Below, one piece after another: positions 7,121-13,518 of a stretch of 25,488 bases of DNA (positions are counted from its first letter, which is position 1; every line of letters begins with the position of its first letter). The DNA lies in NCBI GenBank assembly GCA_902478885.1, contig CABSMS010000021.1, forward strand, positions 1 to 25,488, written 5' to 3'. The stretch comes from an uncultured Collinsella sp. (GTDB lineage: Bacteria; Actinomycetota; Coriobacteriia; Coriobacteriales; Coriobacteriaceae). The notes beneath the pieces were generated by a model. It was not told where the DNA came from, did not search any database, and saw only the letters and a program-made list of their open reading frames with translations. Position numbers and translations under genes: made by a program.

Positions 7121-7301
7121 CGTCGTGCATCCTCCTTGTTGACGACCCTCTCGTGCGTTGGCGGAAACATAACCGCCGTTCATACTGTAACCCATTGACA
7201 ACATGGCGTGCGCGCGAGACGGCCCCTTCGACACGGGGATACACAGTCTGGAAACAAACGGCACCCGCATCGACACGCCGATCCGCCAGCCCATGTACTC
7301 C

Positions 7302-7342
7302 ACCAGTCTTTTTAGCCCCGTCCCAAAAAGACTGGTTACAAT
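7302..7342 (+). promoter_or_regulatory. 12-bp hairpin abutting the -10 box of the ygiQ-like gene
   Basis: ACCAGTCTTTTT (7302-7313) and AAAAAGACTGGT (7325-7336) form a perfect 12-bp inverted repeat with an 11-base loop. It is followed without a gap by TACAAT (7337-7342), a good -10 preceded by TG at 7333-7334. The GTG start lies 31 bp downstream. The palindrome occupies the -35 region, where no -35 hexamer is seen. The complement strand of the loop reads GGGACGGGGCT, similar to other GGGAC repeats in this window. Confidence 0.45.
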
Positions 7343-7373
7343 TACGTGCAGCATACAGACACCGGGAGGGATC

Positions 7374-9509
7374 GTGGCAAAAAAGCCTCAGCACGCTCAG
7401 AACAGCCAACGCAGTCAGCAGGGCAAACAGGGCCAGCAGCAAAAGCGCGGCGGCAAGGCCCAGGGCGGCCACGCCGCTCATACCCCGGCAGCGCCCGCCC
7501 GTCCCTGGCGCCCGGGCCGCGATAAGTTCCTCCCCGTCAGCCGCGCCGACATGGATGCGCGCGGCTGGGACCAGTGCGACTTCGTCTATATCTGCGGTGA
7601 TGCCTACGTGGACCATCCGAGCTTTGGCATGGCTATCATCAGCCGCGTACTCGACGCGCACGGTTACAAAGTGGGCATCATCTGCCAGCCCGACTGGACC
7701 GACCCCGCCAGCATCACTGCGCTCGGCGAGCCGCGCCTGGGGTTTCTCGTCAGTGCCGGCAACATGGACTCCATGGTCAACCACTATTCGGTGACCAAGC
7801 ACCGCCGCCACACCGACGCCTATACCCCCGGTGGCGAGGAGGGGCACCGCCCCAATCGTGCCGTCACGGTCTACGGCAACCTCATCCGCCAGACGTTCAA
7901 GGACGCCCCCATCATTATCGGCGGCATCGAGGCGAGCCTGCGCCGCCTGGCCCACTACGACTACTGGCAAGACAAGCTCAAGCGCTCGGTGCTGCTCGAC
8001 TCGGGCGCCGACATCCTCGTCTACGGCATGGGCGAGCACGCGATCGTCGAGATCGCCGACGCGCTCGACGCCGGACTGCCCGTCGATCAGATCACCTATA
8101 TCAACGGCACCGTCTACCGCACCAGCTCGCTCGACGAGGTCTACGACTACGACTTGCTGCCCAGCTGGGACGACCTTGCCGCCGACAAGCTCAATTACGC
8201 GCGCAGCTTTAACGTACAGCAGCAGAACATGGACCCCATCACCGGGCATCGTCTGGTAGAGCCCTACCCCGACAGCGTCTATGTGGTGCAGAACCCACCG
8301 TCGGCCACGCTCACCACCGACGAGATGGACGAGGTGGCCGAACTCCCCTACGCACGCGATTGGCATCCCGATTACGACGCGGCGGGCGGCGTGCCGGCCT
8401 TTGCCGAGATCAAGTTTTCCATTAGCTCCAACCGCGGCTGTTTTGGTGAGTGTTCGTTTTGCGCGCTCACCTTTCACCAGGGTCGCGTGCTGCAGATGCG
8501 CAGCCACGACTCGATCATGCGCGAGGCTGAGCTGCTCACGCGCGATCCCGAGTTTAAGGGCTACATCAACGACGTGGGCGGACCGACGGCCAACTTTAGC
8601 CGCCCTGCCTGCGATAAGCAGCTCAAGCACGGCGTGTGCAAGAACAAGCGCTGCCTGTGGCCGAGTGTGTGCAAGAACATGGTGGTCGACGAGAGCGGCT
8701 ACACGCAGCTGTTGCGCGACCTGCGCCAGCTGCCGGGCGTCAAAAAGGTCTTCGTGCGCAGCGGCATCCGCTTTGACTACACCATGGCGGATGCCTCGGA
8801 CGAGTTTTTGCGCGAGCTGCTGGAACACCATGTCTCGGGCCAGCTGCGCGTAGCGCCCGAGCACGTGAGCGATGCCGTGCTGTCTGTGATGGGCAAGCCG
8901 AGCCGAGCCGTCTACGATGCGTTCTGTCGCAAATTTGAGCGCTTGAACCGTGAATACGGACTTAAGCAGTACGTGGTGCCGTACCTAATCTCGAGCCATC
9001 CCGGCTCGACGATGAAGGAAGCCGTGGACCTTGCCGAGGCCGTGCGCGACATGGGCTACATGCCCGAGCAGGTGCAGGACTTCTACCCCACGCCGTCCAC
9101 CATGTCGACGTGCATGTACTACACCGGCGTAGATCCGCGTACCATGCAGCCGATCTATGTGGCGCGCGACCCGCACGAGAAGGCCATGCAGCGCGCGCTC
9201 ATCCAGTATCGCAAGCCCGAAAACTACAAGCTCGTGCGCGAGGCACTGGAAAAGGCCGGGCGTCGTGACCTGATCGGCTATACAAAGCATTGTCTGATTC
9301 GCCCCGTGCCGCCACGCCCGGGCGAGACGTCTGCTGGCGGTGGGCATGGCACCGGCAAGAAGGGCGGCAAGCCGCACGGTGGCGCCGCCGGCAAGGGGCC
9401 CAAGGGCAGCAAGGGCCACGGCGGCATGTCGCGCGCACAGAACACCGCAGGGCGCAATCGCGCGGCCCAGGGGCGTCAGGGCGCCAACGGCGGCGGACGC
9501 CGCAACTAG
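7374..9509 (+). CDS. YgiQ family radical SAM protein
   Basis: A 711-residue radical SAM enzyme of the YgiQ family (UPF0313), whose reaction is unknown. The Fe-S/SAM motif CFGECSFC puts ligands at C356, C360 and C363. The family's N-terminal cobalamin-like region (CDFVYICGDAYVDHPSFG) and the segments GGIEASLRRLAHYDYW, NVGGPTANFS-like (INDVGGPTANFS), a cysteine-rich KHGVCKNKRCLWPSVC and VAPEHVSDAVLSVMGKP are all present. The start is GTG 7374 with GGGAGG upstream; an upstream extension to 7203 runs through the promoter hairpin and is rejected. Both ends carry low-complexity basic tails: about 30 Q/K/G-rich residues at the N-terminus and about 55 G/K/R-rich residues at the C-terminus, beyond the usual YgiQ core. 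Divergent from the yoaK-like gene, monocistronic. Confidence 0.93.
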   Translation: MAKKPQHAQNSQRSQQGKQGQQQKRGGKAQGGHAAHTPAAPARPWRPGRDKFLPVSRADMDARGWDQCDFVYICGDAYVDHPSFGMAIISRVLDAHGYKVGIICQPDWTDPASITALGEPRLGFLVSAGNMDSMVNHYSVTKHRRHTDAYTPGGEEGHRPNRAVTVYGNLIRQTFKDAPIIIGGIEASLRRLAHYDYWQDKLKRSVLLDSGADILVYGMGEHAIVEIADALDAGLPVDQITYINGTVYRTSSLDEVYDYDLLPSWDDLAADKLNYARSFNVQQQNMDPITGHRLVEPYPDSVYVVQNPPSATLTTDEMDEVAELPYARDWHPDYDAAGGVPAFAEIKFSISSNRGCFGECSFCALTFHQGRVLQMRSHDSIMREAELLTRDPEFKGYINDVGGPTANFSRPACDKQLKHGVCKNKRCLWPSVCKNMVVDESGYTQLLRDLRQLPGVKKVFVRSGIRFDYTMADASDEFLRELLEHHVSGQLRVAPEHVSDAVLSVMGKPSRAVYDAFCRKFERLNREYGLKQYVVPYLISSHPGSTMKEAVDLAEAVRDMGYMPEQVQDFYPTPSTMSTCMYYTGVDPRTMQPIYVARDPHEKAMQRALIQYRKPENYKLVREALEKAGRRDLIGYTKHCLIRPVPPRPGETSAGGGHGTGKKGGKPHGGAAGKGPKGSKGHGGMSRAQNTAGRNRAAQGRQGANGGGRRN

Positions 9510-9518
9510 CGCGGCGAG

Positions 9519-9552
9519 GGCCAGCCGACGTCTCTTGGCCAGCCGGCGTCTC
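9519..9552. repeat. Short tandem repeat, 18-bp period
   Basis: GGCCAGCCGACGTCTC (9519-9534) and GGCCAGCCGGCGTCTC (9537-9552) differ at one base and are spaced 18 bp apart, just downstream of the ygiQ-like stop. Confidence 0.7.
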
Positions 9553-9565
9553 CTCATCGGCCAAG

Positions 9566-9670
9566 CGTGATTTCCCTAGGGGGAACACACTTAGGCTGTC
9601 TCTAGTCGTGATTTCCCTAGGGAGAACACGTTCAGACGCACCTAACCGTGTTTTCCTTAAGGGAATCACG
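9566..9670. repeat. Three tandem 24-bp imperfect palindromes, 40-41 bp period
   Basis: Copies at 9566-9589, 9607-9630 and 9647-9670 follow the plan CGTG-A/T-TTTCC-C/T-T-A-rich centre-AACACG (copy 2 reads CGTGATTTCCCTAGGG then AGAACACG). Copies 1 and 2 have the same orientation; copy 3 is closer to the complement of the others and has TTAA instead of CTAG in the centre. The spacers are 17 and 16 bases and unrelated. The cluster lies between the convergent ygiQ-like and CPBP genes, and copy 3 overlaps the CPBP stop codon. It resembles a BIME/REP cluster or a regulator array more than a terminator, since no U-tract is present. Confidence 0.85.
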
Positions 9671-10574
9671 CTTGCTGGTGGGGACGATCCGTCTGGCACG
9701 CCAACTTGAGCGACCGCATCGCCTCTACCAGTACAAAGCCGGCGATAGCAACCGTGACCACCACGTCGAACGGCGTGTTCACAAACCATAGCAGGCCCAT
9801 GAGGTACGAGCCGGCATTAAAGGCAAAGTGCAGCAGGATCGTGTAGCGGAGCTTTCCGGTGGTCACGAGCACCCAGCCAAAGATGAGGCCGGCGGCCCCC
9901 GCGTAGCAGCCCTGCACCCAGTTCATGTGCATAAAGCCGAAGACCGCCGCCTGCAGCACAATCGCCGCTGCGATACCCCACGTGCTTGGGGCCGCCCAGG
10001 GCACCATGGCGCCGTCCTGCGCGCTCGCACGACGCCGGCGCTTCCAAAGTGGGCGGCACTGCGGATTAAACGCTCGGAGCGAAAACTCGAAAATAATGCC
10101 GCGCACCAGCAGCTCTTCACAAAATGGGGCGCCGAGCACCGTAGTCAGGACGGCGAGATAGCTGGTGTCGCCCATGCCTGTTTCCTCGACAAGCTCGCTG
10201 TAGTCGGCCGCCACCTCGGGCAACAGCGACAGCGCGGCGTCGGTCACGTAGCCAACGACCACTTGCAGGGCCAGGCCAATCACGATAACGCAGGCGATGC
10301 GTTTCCACGCCCCACGCGCTCCCCCGCCGAGCGGATGTTCGCTTTGCCGGCGTGCCATAAACGAACGCGGCCACAGATAGCGCCACCACAGCAACGTCAT
10401 CAAAAACGATGCCGTCTGAGCGGCAGCCTGGAACCATTGGATATCGAGATTGTCGATCGGATAGCCCGTCAGCACCGACACGGCATCGAGAACAGAAAAC
10501 AGAACCACGCTCAGGGCTATATCGGCAGCGACAACGCCAAAACAGGCAAGCGCCCAAATCATCGCATTGAGCAT
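9666..10574 (-). CDS. CPBP family intramembrane glutamic endopeptidase
   Basis: A 302-residue multi-pass membrane protease of the CPBP/Abi (Rce1-like) family. The motifs are in the usual order: EELLVRG with E153, E154 and R158; FGFMHMNW with H216; HFAFN with H249 and N253, all in predicted membrane segments. Bacterial members are linked to bacteriocin self-immunity or protein maturation; the target here is unknown. The ATG at 10574 follows GGAGG with 5-base spacing; the open frame further upstream runs antisense to nothing but overlaps the RelB-like gene in another frame and is rejected. A basic loop (KRRRRASAQDG) sits between EExxxR and the second motif. The last codons overlap the palindrome cluster. 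The RelB-like gene lies 83 bp upstream on the same strand. Confidence 0.9.
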   Translation of the reverse strand: MLNAMIWALACFGVVAADIALSVVLFSVLDAVSVLTGYPIDNLDIQWFQAAAQTASFLMTLLWWRYLWPRSFMARRQSEHPLGGGARGAWKRIACVIVIGLALQVVVGYVTDAALSLLPEVAADYSELVEETGMGDTSYLAVLTTVLGAPFCEELLVRGIIFEFSLRAFNPQCRPLWKRRRRASAQDGAMVPWAAPSTWGIAAAIVLQAAVFGFMHMNWVQGCYAGAAGLIFGWVLVTTGKLRYTILLHFAFNAGSYLMGLLWFVNTPFDVVVTVAIAGFVLVEAMRSLKLACQTDRPHQQA

Positions 10575-10632
10575 GCCAACCTCCTCAAAACCGTTCCCCA
10601 GTTCTACCACAACTCGGCAGAGAGCTGATCCC

Positions 10633-10669
10633 ATGGGGACGGAGGAAAACGGATCACTTATTGATGAGA
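10633..10669. repeat. GGGGACGGA direct repeat, left copy
   Basis: ATGGGGACGGAGGAAAACGG followed by ATCAC and TTATTGATGAG. About 37 bp match the copy at 11030-11067 in the same orientation, with a few changes and single-base gaps. The copy overlaps the 3' end of the RelB-like gene and supplies its stop codon (10658-10660) and last codons. Confidence 0.8.
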
Positions 10670-10858
10670 ATCGGGCGCAGTGCCAAAGGCCCCGCTGGGC
10701 GAGATGTCGAACGGGAAGGTGCCGCAGCGATTGAACGCGGCGATGAACATGCGGATGGCGTTGGACGGCGTGGTGCCTACGAGTTGGGTTGCCGCCGCGA
10801 AGGCCGCCTTTTCCTCGGGCAAGACCTTCGCGACAACCGGGGTCATGTTTTCTGCCAT
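10658..10858 (-). CDS. Orphan RelB/DinJ-type antitoxin
   Basis: A 66-residue protein. MAENMTPVVAKVLPEEKAAF followed by ATQLVGTTPSNAIRMFIAAF and NRCGTFPFD is the ribbon-helix-helix pattern of RelB/DinJ antitoxins, which bind DNA as dimers and wrap a RelE/YafQ-type RNase. The ATG at 10858 has AAGGAA upstream with suitable spacing; an extension to 10933 has no SD and no family match. No toxin gene follows: the next minus-strand gene is the CPBP protease. The 3' end lies in a repeat copy, so the C-terminal tail (SPSGAFGTAPDSHQ) may be partly repeat-derived. GGTAT-type boxes upstream (10971-11022) look like its operator. It may be a remnant of a toxin-antitoxin pair or a stand-alone regulator. Confidence 0.8.
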   Translation of the reverse strand: MAENMTPVVAKVLPEEKAAFAAATQLVGTTPSNAIRMFIAAFNRCGTFPFDISPSGAFGTAPDSHQ

Positions 10859-10970
10859 GGCGATTCCTTTTTGAAACGACGGTGGTGCGGATAGATGCGG
10901 GCCACGCGGCTGGGCGACGGGCTGTGAAGGCAACCCGATTGGCCCGCATCTGGAGTTTGTTTCTACTGCG

Positions 10971-11022
10971 TTGGTATTACTTGGTAATCCTAAGTATTAC
11001 CCCGCAGATAGAATACCATACC
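10971..11022 (-). promoter_or_regulatory. Operator-like array of GGTAT/GGTAA boxes upstream of the RelB-like gene
   Basis: TTGGTATTAC, TTGGTAATCC and TAAGTATTAC follow one another at exactly 10-bp steps (10971-11000). Two ATACC boxes (11013-11017, 11018-11022) are the complement of GGTAT. GGTAAT and ATTACC (10983-11001) also form a dyad. Helical phasing and position fit autorepression by a ribbon-helix-helix antitoxin; the function is inferred. Confidence 0.5.
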
Positions 11023-11029
11023 GAACCCT

Positions 11030-11067
11030 ATGGGGACGGAGAAAAAACGGATCATTTTGTTGCTGAG
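11030..11067. repeat. GGGGACGGA direct repeat, right copy
   Basis: ATGGGGACGGAGAAAAAACG followed by GATCATTTTGTTGCTGAG, in the same orientation as 10633-10669. It begins 7 bp past the stop of the ABC fusion gene and closes the interval that holds the RelB-like gene. Confidence 0.8.
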
Positions 11068-11074
11068 TAAGTAT

Positions 11075-12454
11075 TTAGAGCGTGATGATGTCCGAGATAT
11101 TGAGGGCCTGAGCGTCGACGGCATCGTGCGTAGCAAGCAACAGCATGCGGCCGTCGAGCAAGTCGAGCACGACCTCGGCGCATGCGTCGCGCGCAGCGGT
11201 ATCTAGGCCGGTAAAGGGCTCGTCCAGAATCACTGCGCCGCCCGGACACAGCAGGGCTCGGGCAATCTCGACGCGACGGCGCTGCCCGCCCGAGAGCTCG
11301 GCCACACGAGTATGCACATCGACCCCCGGCACCAGCAGGCGCAACAGGGCCGCGGCACTCGAGGCGTCCACGCGCGCGTCGGCGCACACCAGCACGTTAT
11401 CCAAAGCCGAGGCGCCCTCTACCAGGCGCACATCCTGAAACACCATGGAGCACGGCGCGCACTCCCCCGCCGCCAGCGCAAGCAGCGTCGACTTGCCCAC
11501 GCCCGAGGTGCCCATCACGCAGGCGCGCCCACCGGCGGGCACACGAAGCACCAGTCCGTCGAGCGCCGGAGCCCAGGGAGCGCGATCGCCCACGGCGAGC
11601 GCAAGCTCCGCAGCAGCCCTGCCGCCAGCAGAGCCGCCTGCACGTCCGCGAGGACAACGCCCATGCGCCCGCACAGCAGCACGCCATGCTGCGGGCCCCG
11701 AAGCCCGCAGCAGCCACACCAGCACGCGCTCACAAGCCCACGAGGCGGCAACGACCAGCACGGTCCAAGCCAGCAGATCAGCCGTCTCAATCAAAAGCTT
11801 CGCCTGATAGATGCGCTCACCCACGGTGCCCACCGCCATGCCGATCAGCTCCGCCGCCACGCCGGCCTTCCAGCTCATGCCAATCACGGCGCGGGCGCAC
11901 GAAAGCACAAACGGCAGGACTTCGCGCCAGGTGTGGGCGCAAAACAGTCGCCAGCCCCGCACGCCATGCAGGCGGAACATCTGCTTCAGCGGTTTATCCG
12001 CTTGCGTCAAACCCTCGACCAGCGAAAAATACACGCCCGGCAGCGCCATCAAAAAGACCGCCACAATGCTCACGCGCGCCGACCCCAACCAAATGAGCAG
12101 CAAGACCACTATGCAGGCAACCGGCGTCGCCTTAACAAACGAAAGCGCCGGGGCCACCAAGCGGGCAAACGTCAGCGACCACACCGAGGCTCCCGCCATC
12201 ACGCCGCCACACGCCGCGGCAAGCGCCAGCCCACCCAAGATTCGCGCGCCTGAGCCCACCAGAATCGCCCACGTGCCGGCATCGCATACTAGCCGCAGCA
12301 ACGCCACCGCAACAGTACCTGGCCCCGGCAAAATCAACGGCTGCGCCACCAGTGCCGCTGCAAAGACCCACACGGCAAGCCAAAAGGCGGCAACGGCACC
12401 TGCTGCCGCCACCGCCTTCATACGCTCTGCCATTTGTCGAGCAAACGCACGCAC
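11075..12454 (-). CDS. ABC importer with permease and ATPase fused in one chain (NitT/TauT type)
   Basis: A 459-residue fusion. Residues 1-250 are a SsuC/TauC-like permease with about six membrane helices and the EAA loop (WREVLPFVLSCARAVIGMSW, 176-195, ending AAELIG). A G/R-rich linker (about 250-285) leads to a compact ATPase domain: Walker A GTSGVGKST (315-323), Q-loop Q340, signature LSGGQ (387-391), Walker B AVILDEPF (407-414), and H443 of the H-loop. Permease and ATPase are normally separate proteins (SsuC, SsuB), and this ATPase part is short (about 175 residues against roughly 240). The GTG at 12454 follows GGAG inside the upstream gene's end with 6-base spacing; ATG 12433 is an alternative. 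It is the last gene of the hydrogenase operon, 3 bp after the binding-protein gene. Substrate unknown; homodimerisation would give the usual 2+2 domain complement. Confidence 0.88.
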   Translation of the reverse strand: MRAFARQMAERMKAVAAAGAVAAFWLAVWVFAAALVAQPLILPGPGTVAVALLRLVCDAGTWAILVGSGARILGGLALAAACGGVMAGASVWSLTFARLVAPALSFVKATPVACIVVLLLIWLGSARVSIVAVFLMALPGVYFSLVEGLTQADKPLKQMFRLHGVRGWRLFCAHTWREVLPFVLSCARAVIGMSWKAGVAAELIGMAVGTVGERIYQAKLLIETADLLAWTVLVVAASWACERVLVWLLRASGPAAWRAAVRAHGRCPRGRAGGSAGGRAAAELALAVGDRAPWAPALDGLVLRVPAGGRACVMGTSGVGKSTLLALAAGECAPCSMVFQDVRLVEGASALDNVLVCADARVDASSAAALLRLLVPGVDVHTRVAELSGGQRRRVEIARALLCPGGAVILDEPFTGLDTAARDACAEVVLDLLDGRMLLLATHDAVDAQALNISDIITL

Positions 12455-12457
12455 GGG

Positions 12458-13516
12458 CTACTCCATGTAGTAGAAATCATCGGCCGGGAGCTTGCCGCCC
12501 ACGGCGCTCGCGTCCGCATCGGCCAGCACCTGCAGGTACCCACCGAGCGCCGCCTTCATATCCTTCCCCGTCTGGCACACGAGCATGCACCCGGGAATCG
12601 CCTTTTCGGCAATCGCGGCGTTATCGACGATACCCGCATCGACCACGGCCTGTGCCCAATCTGCCGGCGCCGCATTGACGGCTTTCACGCTCGCCGCATG
12701 GCGGCGCAAGAATTCCGCCACGGCCTCGGGATGTTCCTCGGCAAAGGCTCGGCGCACCACGGTCACGCCCGTCAGCAAACGGGAGCCCGTGTCACCCGCT
12801 AGTTCGTCCCACGCATCGGTCAGGCTCACCGGCGCCGACAGCTTGCCCTCGCTCTTTGCGATGGCAGCGGTCTTGAACGGCTCGGGCAGCACGCCCACGG
12901 CAGACGGATCGGCAAGCAGCGCCGAGAGCACCTCGGTGGGCTCGCTCTTAAACTCAAGCGCCACCTGGCCGGTCAGGCCCGCGCGCTCCAGCAGATAGTT
13001 CATGACGTACTCCGGCGTGGCGCCCTTGCCCGTCATGTAAACGGTGCGACCCGCCAAATCGCCAAACGAGGTCACGTCCGCGTCGCCCGTCACCACGCTC
13101 AGCACGCCCAGCGTGTTGATGTCGATGACCTGCACCGCACCCTCGGTCTTGTTGTAGAGAACGCTCGCCACGTTGGCGGGCACCAGGGCAATGTCGACAT
13201 CGCCCTGAATCACCTTGGGCACGATCTCATCGGCTGCGGCGCTGATCGCAAAGTCGAACTCGTTGTCCGTGGCACCATCGGTCGCCTGGTCCATAAACTG
13301 CACCAGACCGATTGACGTCGGACCCTTGAGCGAGGCGACGTGCACCTCAACCGGCTCGGCAGCGGCACCGTCAGCGGCAGACCCAGTAGCCGAGCCCGCA
13401 GCAGACCCGGCACCGGCAACCCCGCCGCCACAGCCCGCGAGCGCAAGTGACAGGGCGCCCGCGGCGAGCGCCGAGGCAAACCCCCGGCGCGACATTTCAA
13501 AATCAAACGCGCGCAT
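12458..13516 (-). CDS. ABC transporter substrate-binding lipoprotein (NMT1/SsuA-like)
   Basis: A 352-residue exported lipoprotein expected to deliver a small solute to the fused importer encoded next. The N-terminus has a twin-arginine-like SRRGF, a hydrophobic stretch, and a lipobox LAGC with C29, then an A/G/S-rich linker to about residue 55. The mature part begins EVHVASLKGPTSIGLVQFMD and contains GDVDIALVPANVASVLYN, VVTGDADVTSFGDLAGRTVYMTG and GVLPEPFKTAA, the fold pattern of NMT1/SsuA binding proteins. The ATG at 13516 has AGGGGA 10 bases upstream; a GTG at 13525 is too close to it, and ATG 13495 would also preserve the signal. It starts 2 bp after the hydrogenase stop. The ligand cannot be inferred from the sequence. 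Confidence 0.88.
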   Translation of the reverse strand: MRAFDFEMSRRGFASALAAGALSLALAGCGGGVAGAGSAAGSATGSAADGAAAEPVEVHVASLKGPTSIGLVQFMDQATDGATDNEFDFAISAAADEIVPKVIQGDVDIALVPANVASVLYNKTEGAVQVIDINTLGVLSVVTGDADVTSFGDLAGRTVYMTGKGATPEYVMNYLLERAGLTGQVALEFKSEPTEVLSALLADPSAVGVLPEPFKTAAIAKSEGKLSAPVSLTDAWDELAGDTGSRLLTGVTVVRRAFAEEHPEAVAEFLRRHAASVKAVNAAPADWAQAVVDAGIVDNAAIAEKAIPGCMLVCQTGKDMKAALGGYLQVLADADASAVGGKLPADDFYYME

Positions 13517-13518
13517 CG

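Noticed and set aside
7203..7373. Upstream extension of the ygiQ-like gene
   Set aside because: It would cross the 12-bp hairpin and the -10 box, and the GTG at 7374 has a clear GGGAGG.
7086..8864. A 592-codon minus-strand open frame
   Set aside because: Antisense to the radical SAM gene and overlapping the yoaK-like start; no family match.
9566..9670. CRISPR array
   Set aside because: The repeats are palindromic and variable, there are only three, spacers are 16-17 bases, and no cas genes are present.
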